Part shown: in pieces, positions 43,808 to 55,928 of the stretch
Layout of the letters: every line of letters starts with the position of its first letter
Position numbering within the stretch: the first letter of the stretch is position 1
DNA from: Gracilaria domingensis
Lineage: Eukaryota; Rhodophyta; Florideophyceae; Gracilariales; Gracilariaceae
Length of the DNA: 64,000 nt
Assembly (NCBI GenBank): GCA_022539475.1
Contig: VCMS01000038.1
Coordinates: forward strand, 62,001 to 126,000
Direction: 5' to 3'
The notes under the pieces: generated by a model
The model's input: only the letters and a program-made list of their open reading frames with translations
Databases searched by the model: none
What the model was told of the DNA's origin: nothing
Made by a program: the position numbers and the translations under genes

Positions 43808-44798
43808 ATGGTGGAGAAAGTCATCAATAGCTTCTACGAGCGTAGGGATTTGATCGCTGACAATAAGGATCAGCTTGAACGGGTGCAACGCCGATATCGT
43901 CAAGCAGTTGAGATCATAACGCATCTGCGAGAGCAGAGGGGAATTGATTTCGTTTCGAACGTGATAGTGCATGGGTTCACGGAAACACTTGGCGAAATCG
44001 AAACTGCAGGATTGGCACAAGAGTATCGAAGATGCGAAAGCGTGGGATCGTGAAAGCCTTGCAAAAGAAATACTTGAGTTCAAACCCAACAACTCTTTGC
44101 AAGTGCAGAACCAATCAGAGGAGCCTGGTGCCGATGTATATGTGGTGGGAATGAATAACGTTGCAAGAAATTCACCTCGTCTAGCATTCGACTTCACCTC
44201 TGAAGCCTCTCCTGATAGTAAGCTAAAAGCCCCAGTAATATCGGAAGAGAGCAGCAAGAGCATTGCTGTGATTGCATCTGGGATGGTGCGTTGCGTTCAG
44301 TGCTGACGGAAGACGAGTGGTTTCGGGGTCGTGCGACAACGATGCGGGTATGGGACGTTGAGAGCGGAGAGATGGTTGGACGGCCTGTGGCAGGCTGCTC
44401 TTCTCCTGTGGTTTGCGCTGCATTCAACAATGACGGGAGACGAGTGGCGTTCGGGACCCTCGATGGAACGTTGCGGATATGGAATGTTGAGAGAGAACCG
44501 CTGGTGGGACAGCCCTTGGTAGGCCATTCTGCTGTTTTTACGGTGGGCTGTGTTCAGCAATGACGGAAGGCGAGTAGTGTCCGCGTCTTCCGAATCAACG
44601 CTGCGGATATGGAATTTGGAGAGCGTCGAGAAGGTGGAACCGCCGCTAATAGGCTACGTTTCTGGTGTGCGATGCGCTGCGTTCGGCGGAGACGGAAGGC
44701 GAGTGTTGCTGGGGTCTTACGACGCAACGCTGCGGATTTGGGATGTTGAGAACGGAGAGACCAGTAAGATGGTGGGAAAGCATGGCTTAAGTGTATGA
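43808..44798 (+). pseudogene. WD40-repeat protein with coiled N-terminal domain, frameshifted
   Basis: ATG 43808 opens MVEKVINSFYERRDLIADN, a helical N-terminal domain. Near 44,000 the coding signal moves frame (LQDWHKSIEDAKAWDRESLA ...). Four WD40 units follow, with D-G-x-x-V and RVWDVE / RIWNVE blades: about 44,290-44,400, 44,400-44,500, 44,550-44,640 and 44,650-44,770, ending TSKMVGKHGLSV. The frame changes between units 1 and 2 and between 2 and 3, so the propeller could not be made. WD repeats of this sort are common in NACHT/STAND-type and signalling proteins; no nucleotide-binding domain is visible here. Confidence 0.65.
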
Positions 44799-47392
44799 AT
44801 CATTCCTCTACGTCGTCAAGCCGTCATCTGGGGCTTTTCTACGGGGCACCACGGCCGGCGGTACGCCGTTCCGTGCGGTGGCGGTCTACGAGGCACATGC
44901 CGGGCTGGCACATCCCGTGGACCGAACAGACGGTGCTGCCGTCACAGATTCTGCGCCAAATGGCGGGGATCACGTTGCATTGCATCGTTGCCACGACGCA
45001 GACGCTGTCCAGGCGCACACCATGCACACGCGTACACAACGTAACTGCTCTTCTGCGCGTTGATGTGTACACGGTTACCTCTCACACACGTCTTGCGACG
45101 CTCGGGAGTGATGAAAGGACACCCTTCTGCCGGCCTAGTTTCGTCGCGGGAACACAACGTGGCTCATGTGTCCATGTGTGCGCCGAGAAAGTCGTGTGCC
45201 CGGGATCGACGGCACTTCGGCGCGCGATCTGGCGAGCTCCCGCGCGCAGCGCCTTGTCGATGATTTGAACGACTTCGTCGGGGCTCCCTAGATAATTAAA
45301 TCAATTATAAGTATATTTGGTGAGTGGCAATGTGTCGTGGAACGTTCCATCGTGGTTTATTGAGATAAAAGGCCTTAATGTTATGGAACACGTAAACGTT
45401 CTTGTTTTGTGAGAATAGAGATTGTCACTGCAATGATAAGGAAGTAAGTAGGTATAGACCTATTTTGCACCTGTACAGCAAGACTGTATTGTTGAGTGTG
45501 CCTTACTTATTTTACACGTGTATGTTTGGCTTCAAGTAACACCTAGAACTACCGTCTAAGAACACGTTCTCGATGCTTGTGTGTGCGTGTTGGTCACTAC
45601 GGCGCAAACGCCAACGAAAGAAAAGATGCTTGCCAGACGATTCCGGTCGCTCATGCTTTTCGTTTTCATTCTCATCCCGTTCCTAAACATTCTTTTCCCA
45701 CAGTGATGGACGCCAAAACAAACGACACGTCAACGTGTATATTGTGTCAACGTCTCTTTGCTCTAAACGATGAAAAGCTCCATTTGAATGCAGTCCACCC
45801 GCGGCGCTCTTCTTGAGGCCGCCTTTAGAGCTCGTCGCTCTAGTGCATGACGACTCCGTTTTCTGCAGCCTTCTCCGCCTCGTTCATGCCTCCAAGTGCT
45901 CTGCCTCTTCAGATGCACCCATCACGCCGCATTAAATCACCTCCTTCCCGCTCGTGGCGTAAAATTCTCCTTGTAACAGGCCACTGCCATCAAAATACGT
46001 GTCAACGATGTTAGATTGACTAGCCCTCTGAAAGTAAAACCACAACACCCATAGATGTGAGAAAAAAATTCCTTCGAAGATTCACGGCTTTTTGCTCCTC
46101 ATAGGAGCCCCAGTTACCGGGACCTGGATAAAACATCGGCCGAAGCGGCATGGCGGAAAGGCACCAGTTTCACTGTTGTATCGGCGGCTGGTGATACTGT
46201 GTTGATTCGAGATACTCAGCTTGGGGAAACGGAGCGGGACGAAAGCCGGAGAAGTGACCGTGCGAAGCAAGTTCATGAACCACCGCAGCTTACAGAGGTG
46301 CATTCCCGATGTTCAATTGACTAGGCTCAGCTCTCCCTGGTTGGTTTGGTTCTGTTGATTGTATTGGTTGTTCATCTTTTTCGTGGCGGGAGTTCGTAAC
46401 GAAGGTGCGGATATAACTCGGAGTGTTGGAGAAGACCAACGATTCGCGTGAGTGTGTCTCGAGGTCGAAGGGGAGGAGACTAGGGGTATCGCTGGAGGGG
46501 AGTAAGGAACGCGCGCAAGTGCTGTACGAACACGAGAAGTCAGTGTCGTCCCGCTCATGGCGGTTGGTATTTATACTCTCGCGAATCGAGGTGGAAGATT
46601 GCTCTCGCGGTTCGTTTGCTGCTTAAGGAGAGAGATATGTATAGCAACGCCTTTCGCGGAACTTTTTTGCTTATGCGATTCATACCAATCGCTCTCTTAC
46701 GGAGGTGAGGTATGGCCCTTAATGAGTTGTACGTAGATGGGCCAATTACTTCGGGATGGTCACAATTGGAATTGGTCAGGGTCATGTACACAGCCATGCT
46801 GGATTTTTCACAGACTTGTACTGCTTGCCACGCCTATTCATAGGGAGAACTATTATTATTTCTAACGTTCTAGATATTTAGAACATTCTGCTAATTTTCA
46901 CCCTGACAGTCGGGTCGGCCACCCTACTTACGTAGGTGAGCTCGACCCACACTGGGCTAGTAAACGCAACAAGCAAGTGTTGGCTCTGACTCAGGAACCC
47001 CTGGTGCGTGATAGCCTCCTCGCGGAGAGTCACTACCTGGTGAGGGATTAGTCATCCACCTCGTGGAGCTTTCCGCCACTACTGTGTGTATTGTTTTACT
47101 TTTTTCTTTTGTTTGTGTCACTGTTTAACAGGTACGCACGACCCGTGTGCAGATGTTTCTGTCTGTCCCGTCTTGTTGATCTGGTGGCTCGCCCCGCTCG
47201 TCGCGGCCCGTGCCACGTCAGTGTGTGTGTGTCTGTCACGTGACATCTCACGCCCGGCATCGCCGTTGTCTACACAACATCCCGCGACTTCTAGGCCGAC
47301 TATCTTGAACTCCCTACGCCTGTCGTGACGGTTTGGTCTCGGCTTACACCCGACTCGTTGCACCATTTCTGGGAGCGCTCTATCTGCTGTGC
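44799..47392. other. no clear gene; weak finger-like ORF at 45.7 kb
   Basis: GC-rich part (44,800-45,280) with several open frames and no motif. A minus-strand segment SPDEVVQIIDKALRAGARQ (about 45,215-45,280) looks protein-like but has no start. At 45,706 ATG opens 36 codons holding CILCQRLFALNDEKLHLNAVH, a single C2H2 finger of the kind broken at 35.6 kb. From 46,080 to 47,390 the frames on both strands are short and unrelated to any family I know. Confidence 0.3.
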
Positions 47393-47958
47393 TCATCGCT
47401 TCGATGGAAGGTCCCGAACGCCTTTCGTGTCTTCTCCTTTTGCAGGGATTTTGCACCTCATTCTGTACTTTGCGGATATCTGACGTCGAGTCGATCCGAA
47501 CTTCAACGACTGCGCACAAACAAAATGTTCTTCCAGATACTGAACCAAGAACTCGGTCACGCGCGATCGCAATTCAGTCTCTTCATCCTGTGAAACGAAA
47601 ATGAACTGACTCCATTCGTTTTCCATTTCGATCATTGCCGTCTGCGAACTGCAGGCGCTTACCGCTGCTTCATTGCCATCCTGCTCTGCATATTCATGCA
47701 CAAACTGCACCATACTTAACGTCAATCCGATTTTCATCTCGCTTGGATGCATTTCACTCTGTACAAATCGTCTCGCCTTGTTCGTGAATCTGAAAATCTG
47801 GATAATGTCCCATTGGTCAGAGTGCGTGGTGACACCTTCTCGCGCTGCAGCAGGTGATTCAAGCACTCATTCCAACCACCAAACAATTGTTCCTTGTCCT
47901 TGGCACCCGCCAAAACAAAGTGCGTCCAACTCTTTGCAAACTCGGTCGACGCCCACAT
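47393..47958 (-). CDS. helical protein fragment of unknown function, frameshifted
   Basis: Minus strand. ATG 47958 opens MWASTEFAKSWTHFVLAGAKDK, which reads on as GGWNECLNHLLQRE. Near 47,830 the signal moves to another frame (TTHSDQWDIIQIFRFTNKARR ... MENEWSQFIFVSQDEETE ... FLVQYLEEHFV) that ends at 47,393. Both parts are amphipathic-helical with normal amino-acid composition, so a real protein is likely behind them. I do not recognise it. The frame change means either a short intron or a broken copy. Confidence 0.35.
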
Positions 47959-47999
47959 TGAATCGTATCGGTTGATGATCGGTTGTTCTTGTTGTTAAC

Positions 48000-48820
48000 C
48001 ATCATTCTCTTTGCAATCCGAAAAAGAATCTACTTCATGGCAACCATTCTCATCTTGATCAATTTCACAGCAATCAGTTCCACTTTCCTTCCGATCGCCC
48101 TCAACAAAATCCTTTTTATCCGAAGCATCTTGATGAGTGCATTCACTGTAGACCAAAACCCCAGCGGTGGGATGGTCTCTCAAGGCGTTCGAGTCCTTGC
48201 CTTCTAGACGAGATGAACTCAGTGGTGAGCCCTCCGAACACGGATATTGCGGGTGTAAGACCGCCCGTGGAACGAGATATACCTACGGAGGTTGAGGGGC
48301 GAGCGGGCCTGAACCAGGAATCCGGCGAAAAGTGACGGAATGGTCGGGAGGAAAGGTACCGTAGAGCGGTGTAAGCCCTAGTTAAAAGGGGAAAAGAAAG
48401 AGAAAATTAAAGGAGGAACCCTCGGCGGGGCGTGCGACAAGCGGCAACAGACCCGGCGACGTGAGACGGGGGTTGTGTATTAAGTTCACGTGGCAGTAAC
48501 TCTGTACAGAGACGGAAAAGCCACCTGACACAGGTAAACAGTAATCTGCAAGAAAAGATAAATAGAACAACGGTCCGAAGACAGAAATAAGCTCGAGGGC
48601 AACAGCTGTGTAGGTCAGTAGTTCTTGAATGATCCCAAGGGATGAAGCCAGTTTGTACCGTACGCGGTGACCCTTCTGAGGGAGTTGTGCACTTCGCGCA
48701 GGCGAACTTGGTTCAGAACCTAACTCGGTTACCCTTTACTGAAAGATGAGGTGACCGGGAGGTCACCTCTTATATCGTAACCGATAAATTAGTTAAACTA
48801 AATTAAACAATCTAATGCAC
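48000..48820. other. no supported gene; short ORF at 48.2 kb
   Basis: ATG 48213 opens a 39-codon frame (AGVRPPVERDIPTEVEGRAG) of uncertain status. A hairpin GAGGTGACC/GGTCACCTC sits at about 48,749-48,769. Confidence 0.3.
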
Positions 48821-48823
48821 ACC

Positions 48824-49745
48824 TCAGCAGGTCCATGCACGTGGAGCAGGTGATAACCCGCTGTCCAACATTTGAAAGCTTGGGAATAGAAGACGAGACC
48901 CCGTTTTCTCACCAGAACGAAGAGAAGCTGCTGATAAGTCAATTGCTCTGGCCCACTCCACATGATCCATAAAATAGTGGTTTAACGCTCTAGGAGGCCC
49001 GAAAAGCTTTTGACACTTCGTCCAACACACGGATTAACTCAACTAAGCAGTGCCTCAGACGGGTATCGTTTCTTTGGGCGACGGAATTCTGCGCACGAGT
49101 TAGCATGCCAGGCAATGGCCCGGCCACCCTTTCAACGACAAACCGAGAGATAAAATGTCGTGCCTCCGAAATGCTCCCGGAAAACGTTACAAACGGCCGT
49201 AAGTCAGATATCTTGGAAGAATAACGTCGAGAACCACGAAGCTTAAAGCTGCAAAGGTCAATTCTTCTGTCCGGATCTAGTTTGACTGCTTGCTGCTCTG
49301 CTTTGATGTTATACATCGTAACATCAACTGCCGAGGGACTGGGAATTGGGCGTCCAAGGCGATTAGAGATTTGATCCCATGTTCTCATTATTGATTCTGG
49401 AACTTGAAGATTTGCGGCATTGCGAAAGGCATCAGCAATAGAACCAACGCATATATTGGCGCGGAGCAAGTGTTCATCGGCAAGTTCTTCGACAGGAAGA
49501 TTGGTGGGGAATTGAGCAATCAAAGAATTCCAGTTACTAGAGTTGCAAAACTCTTGAAGCCGTTGGGCGAGGTTTGCCCAAGCAATAAAAGGCTCCGGCA
49601 ACTCAGGTAGCGGTTGAGGGGGAATAAACCCCAATTCGGCAGATAGAAAGGCATATCCATTCTCAGATGAATGTGGAGAATCGTAGTCATTGTTCTGGAA
49701 TAGATACCGATAACTCGGAACCGTTCGATTATGTGAGGGTGACAT
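48824..49745 (-). CDS. indoleamine 2,3-dioxygenase-like protein, N-terminal part
   Basis: ATG 49745 opens 251 codons. From about residue 35 the order of helices fits the indoleamine 2,3-dioxygenase small domain and the start of the heme domain: ELGFIPPQPLPELPEPFIAW, then LAQRLQEF, LLRANICVGSIADAF, ISNRLGRPIPSPS, the V-x-x-N-x-K-x-E region, then FVTFSGSISEARHFISRFVVE and a final helix VELIRVLDEVSKAF. The family is heme-dependent and opens the indole ring of tryptophan to give N-formylkynurenine. The frame stops at 48990, before the proximal heme histidine and the GGSA-type loop. A following minus frame (RALNHYFMDHVEWARAI, to 48,824) may be an extension after a one-base shift but does not restore the heme site. 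It is therefore truncated, or an intron hides the rest. A TATATATAC lies about 100 bases upstream. Confidence 0.55.
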
Positions 49746-49839
49746 GATTACGTAAGGAAGGGATGGTTGAGTGAAGTGTGGCTTTCTCCGATAGAAGGGA
49801 AGGTTGACTGACGCTCTTCTAATACTTGCTGAAGACTAG

Positions 49840-51410
49840 AGTTATATATACGACTATAGTACATGCAACTTAATGTCTTGTACTGGCTCAGCACAGCACT
49901 GCCACTCGGGATAATCAGGCGTCACGATGCTTGTAGGCAATTTTCTGCATCACATATTAGACGCAAAACAGTTTGGTGATGCAAGTATTGCAGTGACATG
50001 AGAAACGTGGTCCACGCTCTCGTTTTGCTTCGGAGGCGTGCTTCGGAGGCGGACGTAGCATATACTGGGCTTTCTTTACGCTTTTGAAAAACTCTATAAA
50101 TCTGAGCAATGAAAGCACTTGCGAGTTGCGGCATTATATAGCGCTCTTCATTGGCTGCCTTTCTCTGATTGTGATTACTAATCAAACGTATAATTTGTGT
50201 TTATACGTATGGATTACTACAAATCGGATAGACGTTGGCGACGCGCGGAAGTGCAAGGCGGCGCGGTTGAAAGCCACATTGTGGGCTACAGAATCGCTCT
50301 CTGGAGACGAAGCAGCGTAACCTGACAAGGTTAGGCGCGTGGTACCAAAAGTATCGTGTCCGCCATTCTCTACAAGGACACGACAGAAGTCATTTCAATT
50401 GGTCGGACTAGTCGGACACCCCGATGCTGGTCCAAGCAAAACCGACGAAGTGGAGGATGTGGACAGTTGGACAGCGTATCAAACAGTGCTTCGAGAAGCA
50501 AGCTTCCACAAGGAAAAACCTCGCAAAGCTCCTTTGCAATAAAAATTAGATCGAGTATGCTTTAAGAAAAAGTAAGAACTAAATCGTTCACGGGACTATG
50601 ACGATTGAAAAGTTGGTATGTGATGATTTTGGCCCTGGCAGTAATAACGAGGTATGCAAGTGCTTCAAAGATTAAAAACACCAACGATGTCGTACACGTT
50701 ATTTTAATAGTAGTTTAATCAATGCTTTTACGAACGAGCTATGATGAATTACGAATAAAACGTTATGAACAGTATACAAAGTTGAGCAAGAGTTATACTT
50801 CTTTTCATAAAGCAGAGCGTTACATTTTTAACGCGTATATCTATTTGTGAGTTTTATTTGTTGGAAAGAGTGGTAGAACCTGTTGTTGTTTATGTGATCT
50901 TTTAAAAGTGAAGAACGTTTGCTCGAATAGATCCAAAGAGAAGTAAGTTGGTTTGGAAGTTTTTCGAGAACTAAACATTCTTTTGAAAACAATACTAATA
51001 TTAAACAAACAGTACTTTAAACGAATGTGTAAAACCTTTCAGAGTTTTAAAAATATTTTTCTTGCTTTTAGAATCCTATTTTAGTTAGTACCAAAGTTTT
51101 GGGAGAAGTGATGACAAAGTTTTTCAAAGGATGTTGATATGCTACCATTTAGGATATTTATGTACAGACATTGTCTACAAAATCATGTGATGACAGAACG
51201 TTTTTTTGCTGAATTTTAATGTGTTGGCATTAGTTGATCTAATGTAAGGAAGTGCTCTAAAATTGGATGAAAATGCGCCGTGTGAATCGGGGCATTTTTT
51301 TAAAGTTTTTTCTTGTCTAATGATACTGTTCGTGAAGAAATATGACTTTTTATAATTATAAGCGGAAAAGTTTGATGGTGTGCCGAAGAGAAGGTTTATA
51401 TTACCTAACT
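49840..51410. other. AT-rich stretch, no supported gene
   Basis: About 1.5 kb without a credible gene. Overlapping short frames at 50.3-50.6 kb carry no motif. Near 51,269-51,300 an AAATGCGCC hairpin resembles that at 41,160. Confidence 0.4.
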
Positions 51411-54309
51411 CTAGTGTCTATCGGACCGACCCCTTGGCCTCATATGAGGTCGCTTTGGCCTCATATGAGGCCAGGCAGCCGAATTAAATTTGTGTAAAAT
51501 TTTGTTTATTTTAGGGGTACAATTCACAAATTCAATAGTTTAAACAGCGATTTGAACTACTCTTTTGGTTTTAGCATTCAAATACTTAAACGTGACGCCT
51601 TGGTAGTTAGTGTAAACGTGCGTGAGTGGTCAACAGACTACAAAAGAGCATTAAAAACCCAAGTTCGAACCTCGCTGAGTTCAAATTTAAACTCAAAAAC
51701 TGCTTCGGCAGCTCGACTTATTCAAAATCGCTTTACTCTAAGAACGCGTAAGCGCCCACCTGAAAGGCAGACAGAACAAGGTGACATTTGTCAAGGGGGT
51801 AGTTTCGTCACAGAGTAAAAGTGCATCTTGCAAGTTAAAGACGCGGAGTGAATAAGTAGGGGGCTATAGGAAGTCGAACTTATGCATCTTTTACTTTTAA
51901 AAACCTTCATAAACTAACTCTAATCGAATGTTGACATCCATGTTCAAACCTTGTTGACTAATTTATGTCCACAATAGAGTGACAGTCACGCAAATGATCT
52001 AAAAAGCAGGAGCGACCAGTCGAACTGTGGCATAAATAAAAAGACACATCGCGATTCTTAAGACATCCAGAGCACAAGAACTTCGACTTAATATTGCTCT
52101 TGCATACTCTGCATCTTCCTTGATAAACAGCAGCTGTTAAAGTTCCATCTTTTTTCATTCGCTTCCGAGTGGTTTGCGCCAGATGAATACCAGTTCCAGC
52201 CACTGGCAAGCTAGAATTAACCTCTTCTTCAGAATGTCTTCTGATTCGACCAATAGAATCCCAGTTGTTACCAATCAGCTGATCCGCCAGTTCTCAGTAG
52301 AAGGAATGAGGTGATAGATTTCTTAGATTTCCCGTGGAGCTTTTGTAAAGATTCCAGGCATCCACAACACACATTGCAAATAGTGTTGTATTAACTCGGA
52401 AAGACCATTCCTTGACTTCAAATTTTCTCTCCAGTTTGAGGTCATCTTGCCTACAACGATTGTGACGGTCGATTTTGGAGCACACATCGTAATATTTTTC
52501 GCAAACTTCTGGAATGGATATCGAGAAAGAGAGCTTTTCAGCGGTCCCGTTCACGTTTCTCCAGCGAGTACGATTGATTGGAGTCCCAGGATTGGTCGAA
52601 CCGTATGTGCTGATAAAATATCTTCTTTCTCGATCCACCCAAAGAACAGCCATCATTTCTTTTTCGATTTCACTTAGCTTCGAAACCATTGATACATGCT
52701 CTCCACGATTCGTAATAGTGATTTCTGACAATCGCTTCATTGGAAACCGTCTGGTAGCGTTTTTGATAACGCCAATAAATCGCATTCCCTTTTTCAAGAG
52801 AGATTCTGCTGTTTCGACGGAAGCAAAATAGGAATCAGCGCATACCAGACGATCACTCCCAAACCAGTCTTGAACCAATCTCAATAGAACAGATGTGCCA
52901 TGCTGGAATTCTTCTGAGTAATCCATTGTCTCCGTGCTGGTACTTCCCATTGTTATCTCGACTTTTAGAAGTATACCACTTTGACCACAGCAAACGGTTT
53001 TCAGTTCACAGCCATTCTCTGGCTTCCGGTCAAGAGCAATGTAGTTTGGAAGTCCAATGTTTATCCAATGTCCACCCAGTCCATACCAGCGTGACATACT
53101 TTCATCCACACACAACGTACTTGACGGCGTGACAAAAGTTCTTCGATGATTATTGATTGCTGAAACGAAGTCGGACACACGTGACCATCGTGCCTCGCTT
53201 TCCACCTCTTCCTCAGGTTTGCCACTGAAAACGATGCATCTCCGGAGAGCCTCAAATCGATTACGGGCCATAGCTTTACCCAATCCAGGTGCCTGTATAT
53301 ACTTTGACGAAGACTCGCAGCTCCATAAAGTTCGTCGATCAGTGAATTCAAACCGAGTTATTAATATCATCACTACAAAGAATCTGAGAATCTCTCCAGC
53401 AGTTGTTTCTTTGAATCCCATACTTCCTAGTCTGATGTTCGTCTTCTGGACCATAATGTTTAAATGGGACGCAGGAAACATCCACATGAAATAATCAAAA
53501 GGTTTAAGATCCCGAGGAGCATGACATGCCGTGATAAACTCTCCCGTTGGACCAATTACTTTCCACTGATGCATTCGGATCTGACCATTTAGCAATAACG
53601 GTACACTTTGCATCTTCCAAATTGTCGAATGAGCGTCAACTTCTGAACGCGCTTCAACAATGCTCTCTTCCGTGATTGGTGCGGTCGCTGTTTCCTCATT
53701 CGGAGTGCCTGAAGTCATATGATGTTCTCCAGGAGGCATTTCCTGGCTTTGTTCGTTCGGTTGCGCGCCGTTTGTCTCCAACTGCTGCTGACGGCCAATA
53801 GTGGCCGCTTCTTCAGTTGTGACATAGTCACCCTTCTTTACGCTGCAAAGTTTCATGTCACACTCTTTGGATCGACCGGGTAACTCAAAATTGATTCGCA
53901 CGATTGTTTGACGACGGCCGTTGTTCAGATTGAAGGATGTGGACACGACAGTTCCACTGATCATTTTGGTTTTCCATTGGCTGCCAAAGAATCGCTTGCA
54001 ATCAGTGTCTGATGCTACCAATCGTGCACGGCTGTGCACACGATTTCCAACAACTGTACGGGGATCATTAGCTCGTGGCATGGTTGGGTATATATGTCGA
54101 GTGCTGTGGTGTAAACCGAGGTTGTTGTCGTTTATGTCCTACGAACTCGTGAGTGTGGTTGACGCCAAGGAAGAGGAGATCAAAGAGGGCTGTGTACATG
54201 GGTTTGGGCTGCGATGGAATAAAGTGAACTAAAATAATGAGTGTTTTAATTTCGGCCTCATATGAGGCCAATTGACCTCATATGAGGTCAATTGTCGAAT
54301 AGACACTAG
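51411..54309 (-). mobile_element. piggyBac element, near-complete
   Basis: The ends are CTAGTGTCTAT (51411-51421) and its exact inverse ATAGACACTAG (54299-54309). Inside each end lie two copies of a 16-bp palindrome-like motif: 51436-51451 and 51457-51472 on the left, 54254-54269 and 54274-54289 on the right, all centred on CCTCATATGAGG. No clear TTAA duplication is next to the 11-bp ends, which differs from classic piggyBac. The element holds one minus-strand transposase gene filling most of it. Confidence 0.75.
51958..54081 (-). pseudogene. piggyBac transposase with one in-frame stop
   Basis: ATG 54081 opens 595 codons, with TATATA 10-15 bases upstream. After an acidic and linker region, a DDE_Tnp_1_7 core begins at about residue 185 (FDYFMWMFPASHLNIMV). 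The three catalytic aspartates are in TLCVDESMSRW, LVCADSYFAS and VCSKIDRHNR. A TGA at 52294-52296 ends the frame after PHSFY. The same frame reads on as ELADQLIGNNWDSIG and reaches a cysteine-rich C-terminal domain (CRVCKSNIKSKFLCSGC ... YLCHSSTGRSCFLDHL), the family's cross-brace zinc finger that binds the transposon ends, stopping at 51,958. So one nonsense codon separates the catalytic part from its DNA-end-binding finger; everything else is intact. Confidence 0.85.
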
Positions 54310-54366
54310 CTTTTTGCTGCTTTGAATTATGTTTTACTTTGAGCAAAGTGCTCGATTAGCTCAACT

Positions 54367-54717
54367 TTAGCTCTGCCCGTTTGTTAGTAGGAGCTTTGCT
54401 ATAATATCTGGTAATAGCGGAGCTTTCTCAGAACTTGCGACGATGTCCAACGCGCACACGTAGCAGTCTCTGTCGCCAAAAGTGTCAACAACGTGTGTCA
54501 CTGTAATTAGACTTTCTGAGGAAATCCATTTCTCCGCAATCGGAATGGGATCAACGAAGAGCCAGTGGCTCACGCCGCCCACGCAAACAAGTGGAGGAGT
54601 GTGGGACGAGCGAATTATCGGGCCGTTGGCAGACGCATCGAGAGTGCGTCGGGCGGATCGGTGCGGGGAACAGCGGTAAATTCGCCTTTTTCGAATTAAA
54701 ATGCTTTTAGGGCTCAT
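54367..54717 (-). CDS. hypothetical protein, 116 aa
   Basis: A minus-strand frame with a true ATG at 54717. The first 25 residues are arginine-rich; the rest is a mix of hydrophobic and polar residues (WLFVDPIPIAEKWISSESLITV, HVVDTFGDRD) with the look of a folded domain. I do not recognise it. No neighbour suggests a role. Confidence 0.3.
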   Translation of the reverse strand: MSPKSILIRKRRIYRCSPHRSARRTLDASANGPIIRSSHTPPLVCVGGVSHWLFVDPIPIAEKWISSESLITVTHVVDTFGDRDCYVCALDIVASSEKAPLLPDIIAKLLLTNGQS

Positions 54718-55499
54718 TATAAGGCATTGCCATTAAAAAGCCAGGCGCATAAAGTCCAGCAATGCGTGCCTATAATCAAAGAAAGGCATCCAGTTCGAAA
54801 ATTGAAAATATTTGAGGAATAGCTGTAAGTTGTAACTTTCGTCATCTTCATCAGTTCAAAAAATTTTAAGAAATCGAGTTACACTAATAGAGCTTCACTA
54901 CACATTCATAAAACCTAATTACATCTCTGAGATGATACGAAAGGGATAAGCTTGTTTGAAATTGACTAGTTTTCATGTACCCTCTGCAGAGAGCAACTAC
55001 ATGTAAACAGTTCTATCTACAACACAAAACCATAGTTTCTACAACGAAGTGTAAGTAGCAACTTTCCTTTAAATTGGCCTACTTTTGCCATTTTGCTTTG
55101 CCTGTGCTTTCTATGGAGTCACTTAATTTACAGAATGACTCGAATGCTAATGTAGTAGTTATGAATACTGATAAAGTTCATAATTGTTTTCACCGCAAGA
55201 CCCAAGCATATCTTCAGTTATTTGAATCGAAGATTGAATCCAGTTCATAGCAGGGCCGTATTTGTGACTATCAAAATTGTAAATTGAGTAGTCACTAGTC
55301 AACAAAAATGACAAATCGACTAGTCACAACGATCTAAAAATAAGGAAAAAATAGCATAAGGACTCGTCGTTCTGCTAAAGTAGTCAGTCAAACTCTATTA
55401 TTTGGAAAAATAGTCAGTCACAAATACGGGCCTGGTTCATAGTGCAAGCGTCTAGTTTGAGCATGACGTCAACATATTGTTGTTAAATGAAGGTTCTCT
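54718..55499. other. AT-rich, no gene
   Basis: No supported frame. A CACTAGT/ACTAGTC pair and repeated AGTAGTCAGTCA near 55,260-55,430 suggest old repeat sequence. Confidence 0.4.
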
Positions 55500-55501
55500 T
55501 A

Positions 55502-55715
55502 GGCCTTTTCTACACCGGGACATGGACACGCAAATCTGGCACACGTGTACCATAAAAATTAAAAGCAAATCAACCTTGCCGGCAGAAAAATTAAAAACAA
55601 ATCTGACAGAACGATTTTTGAAGTGTCTCTTCAGTGGGGTCGCTCAAGAAGCGACCCCAAAACTGTGGACAATAGACAGCTGCAAATCTGTCCATGTCCC
55701 GGTGTAGAAAGGGCC
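55502..55715. mobile_element. PIF/Harbinger (Tourist-like) MITE, 214 bp
   Basis: The left end begins GGCCTTTTCTACACCGGGAC and the right end is its inverse with one extra C (GGCCC). The matched terminal repeat runs about 28 bp, to CATGGACA. The element is flanked on both sides by TTA (55499-55501 and 55716-55718), the target duplication of PIF/Harbinger elements. It is far too short to encode a transposase. Inside, GGGGTCGCT pairs with AGCGACCCC at 55635-55657. Confidence 0.85.
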
Positions 55716-55890
55716 TTACAGTAAGGTGTGACATTGCCCAAAACTTTGCATGAAAATGCCAACTAAATTTTTTCATATATTCGCTGCAACTGTATTTAAG
55801 GCATCCTGCACCTTACATAGATTCTCGAAATGCTTTTGTCACATGGTAACGTCACTGTTTATTACTCATATGTGAATTTACCGCTGTTCC

Positions 55891-55928
55891 CGGGTCTTGT
55901 GCGGAGCACAAGACATGCACAAGACCCG
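55891..55928. repeat. hairpin upstream of the trehalose-phosphatase-like gene
   Basis: CGGGTCTTGTGC (55891-55902) pairs with GCACAAGACCCG (55917-55928); an inner CTTGTGC/GCACAAG can pair instead, so two alternative stems are possible. Confidence 0.6.

Noticed and set aside
52294-52296. TGA in the piggyBac gene as selenocysteine or a reassigned stop
   Set aside because: No selenocysteine context in this family; TAA, TAG and TGA all occur as lesions in pseudogenes here and all end intact genes, so the standard code applies.
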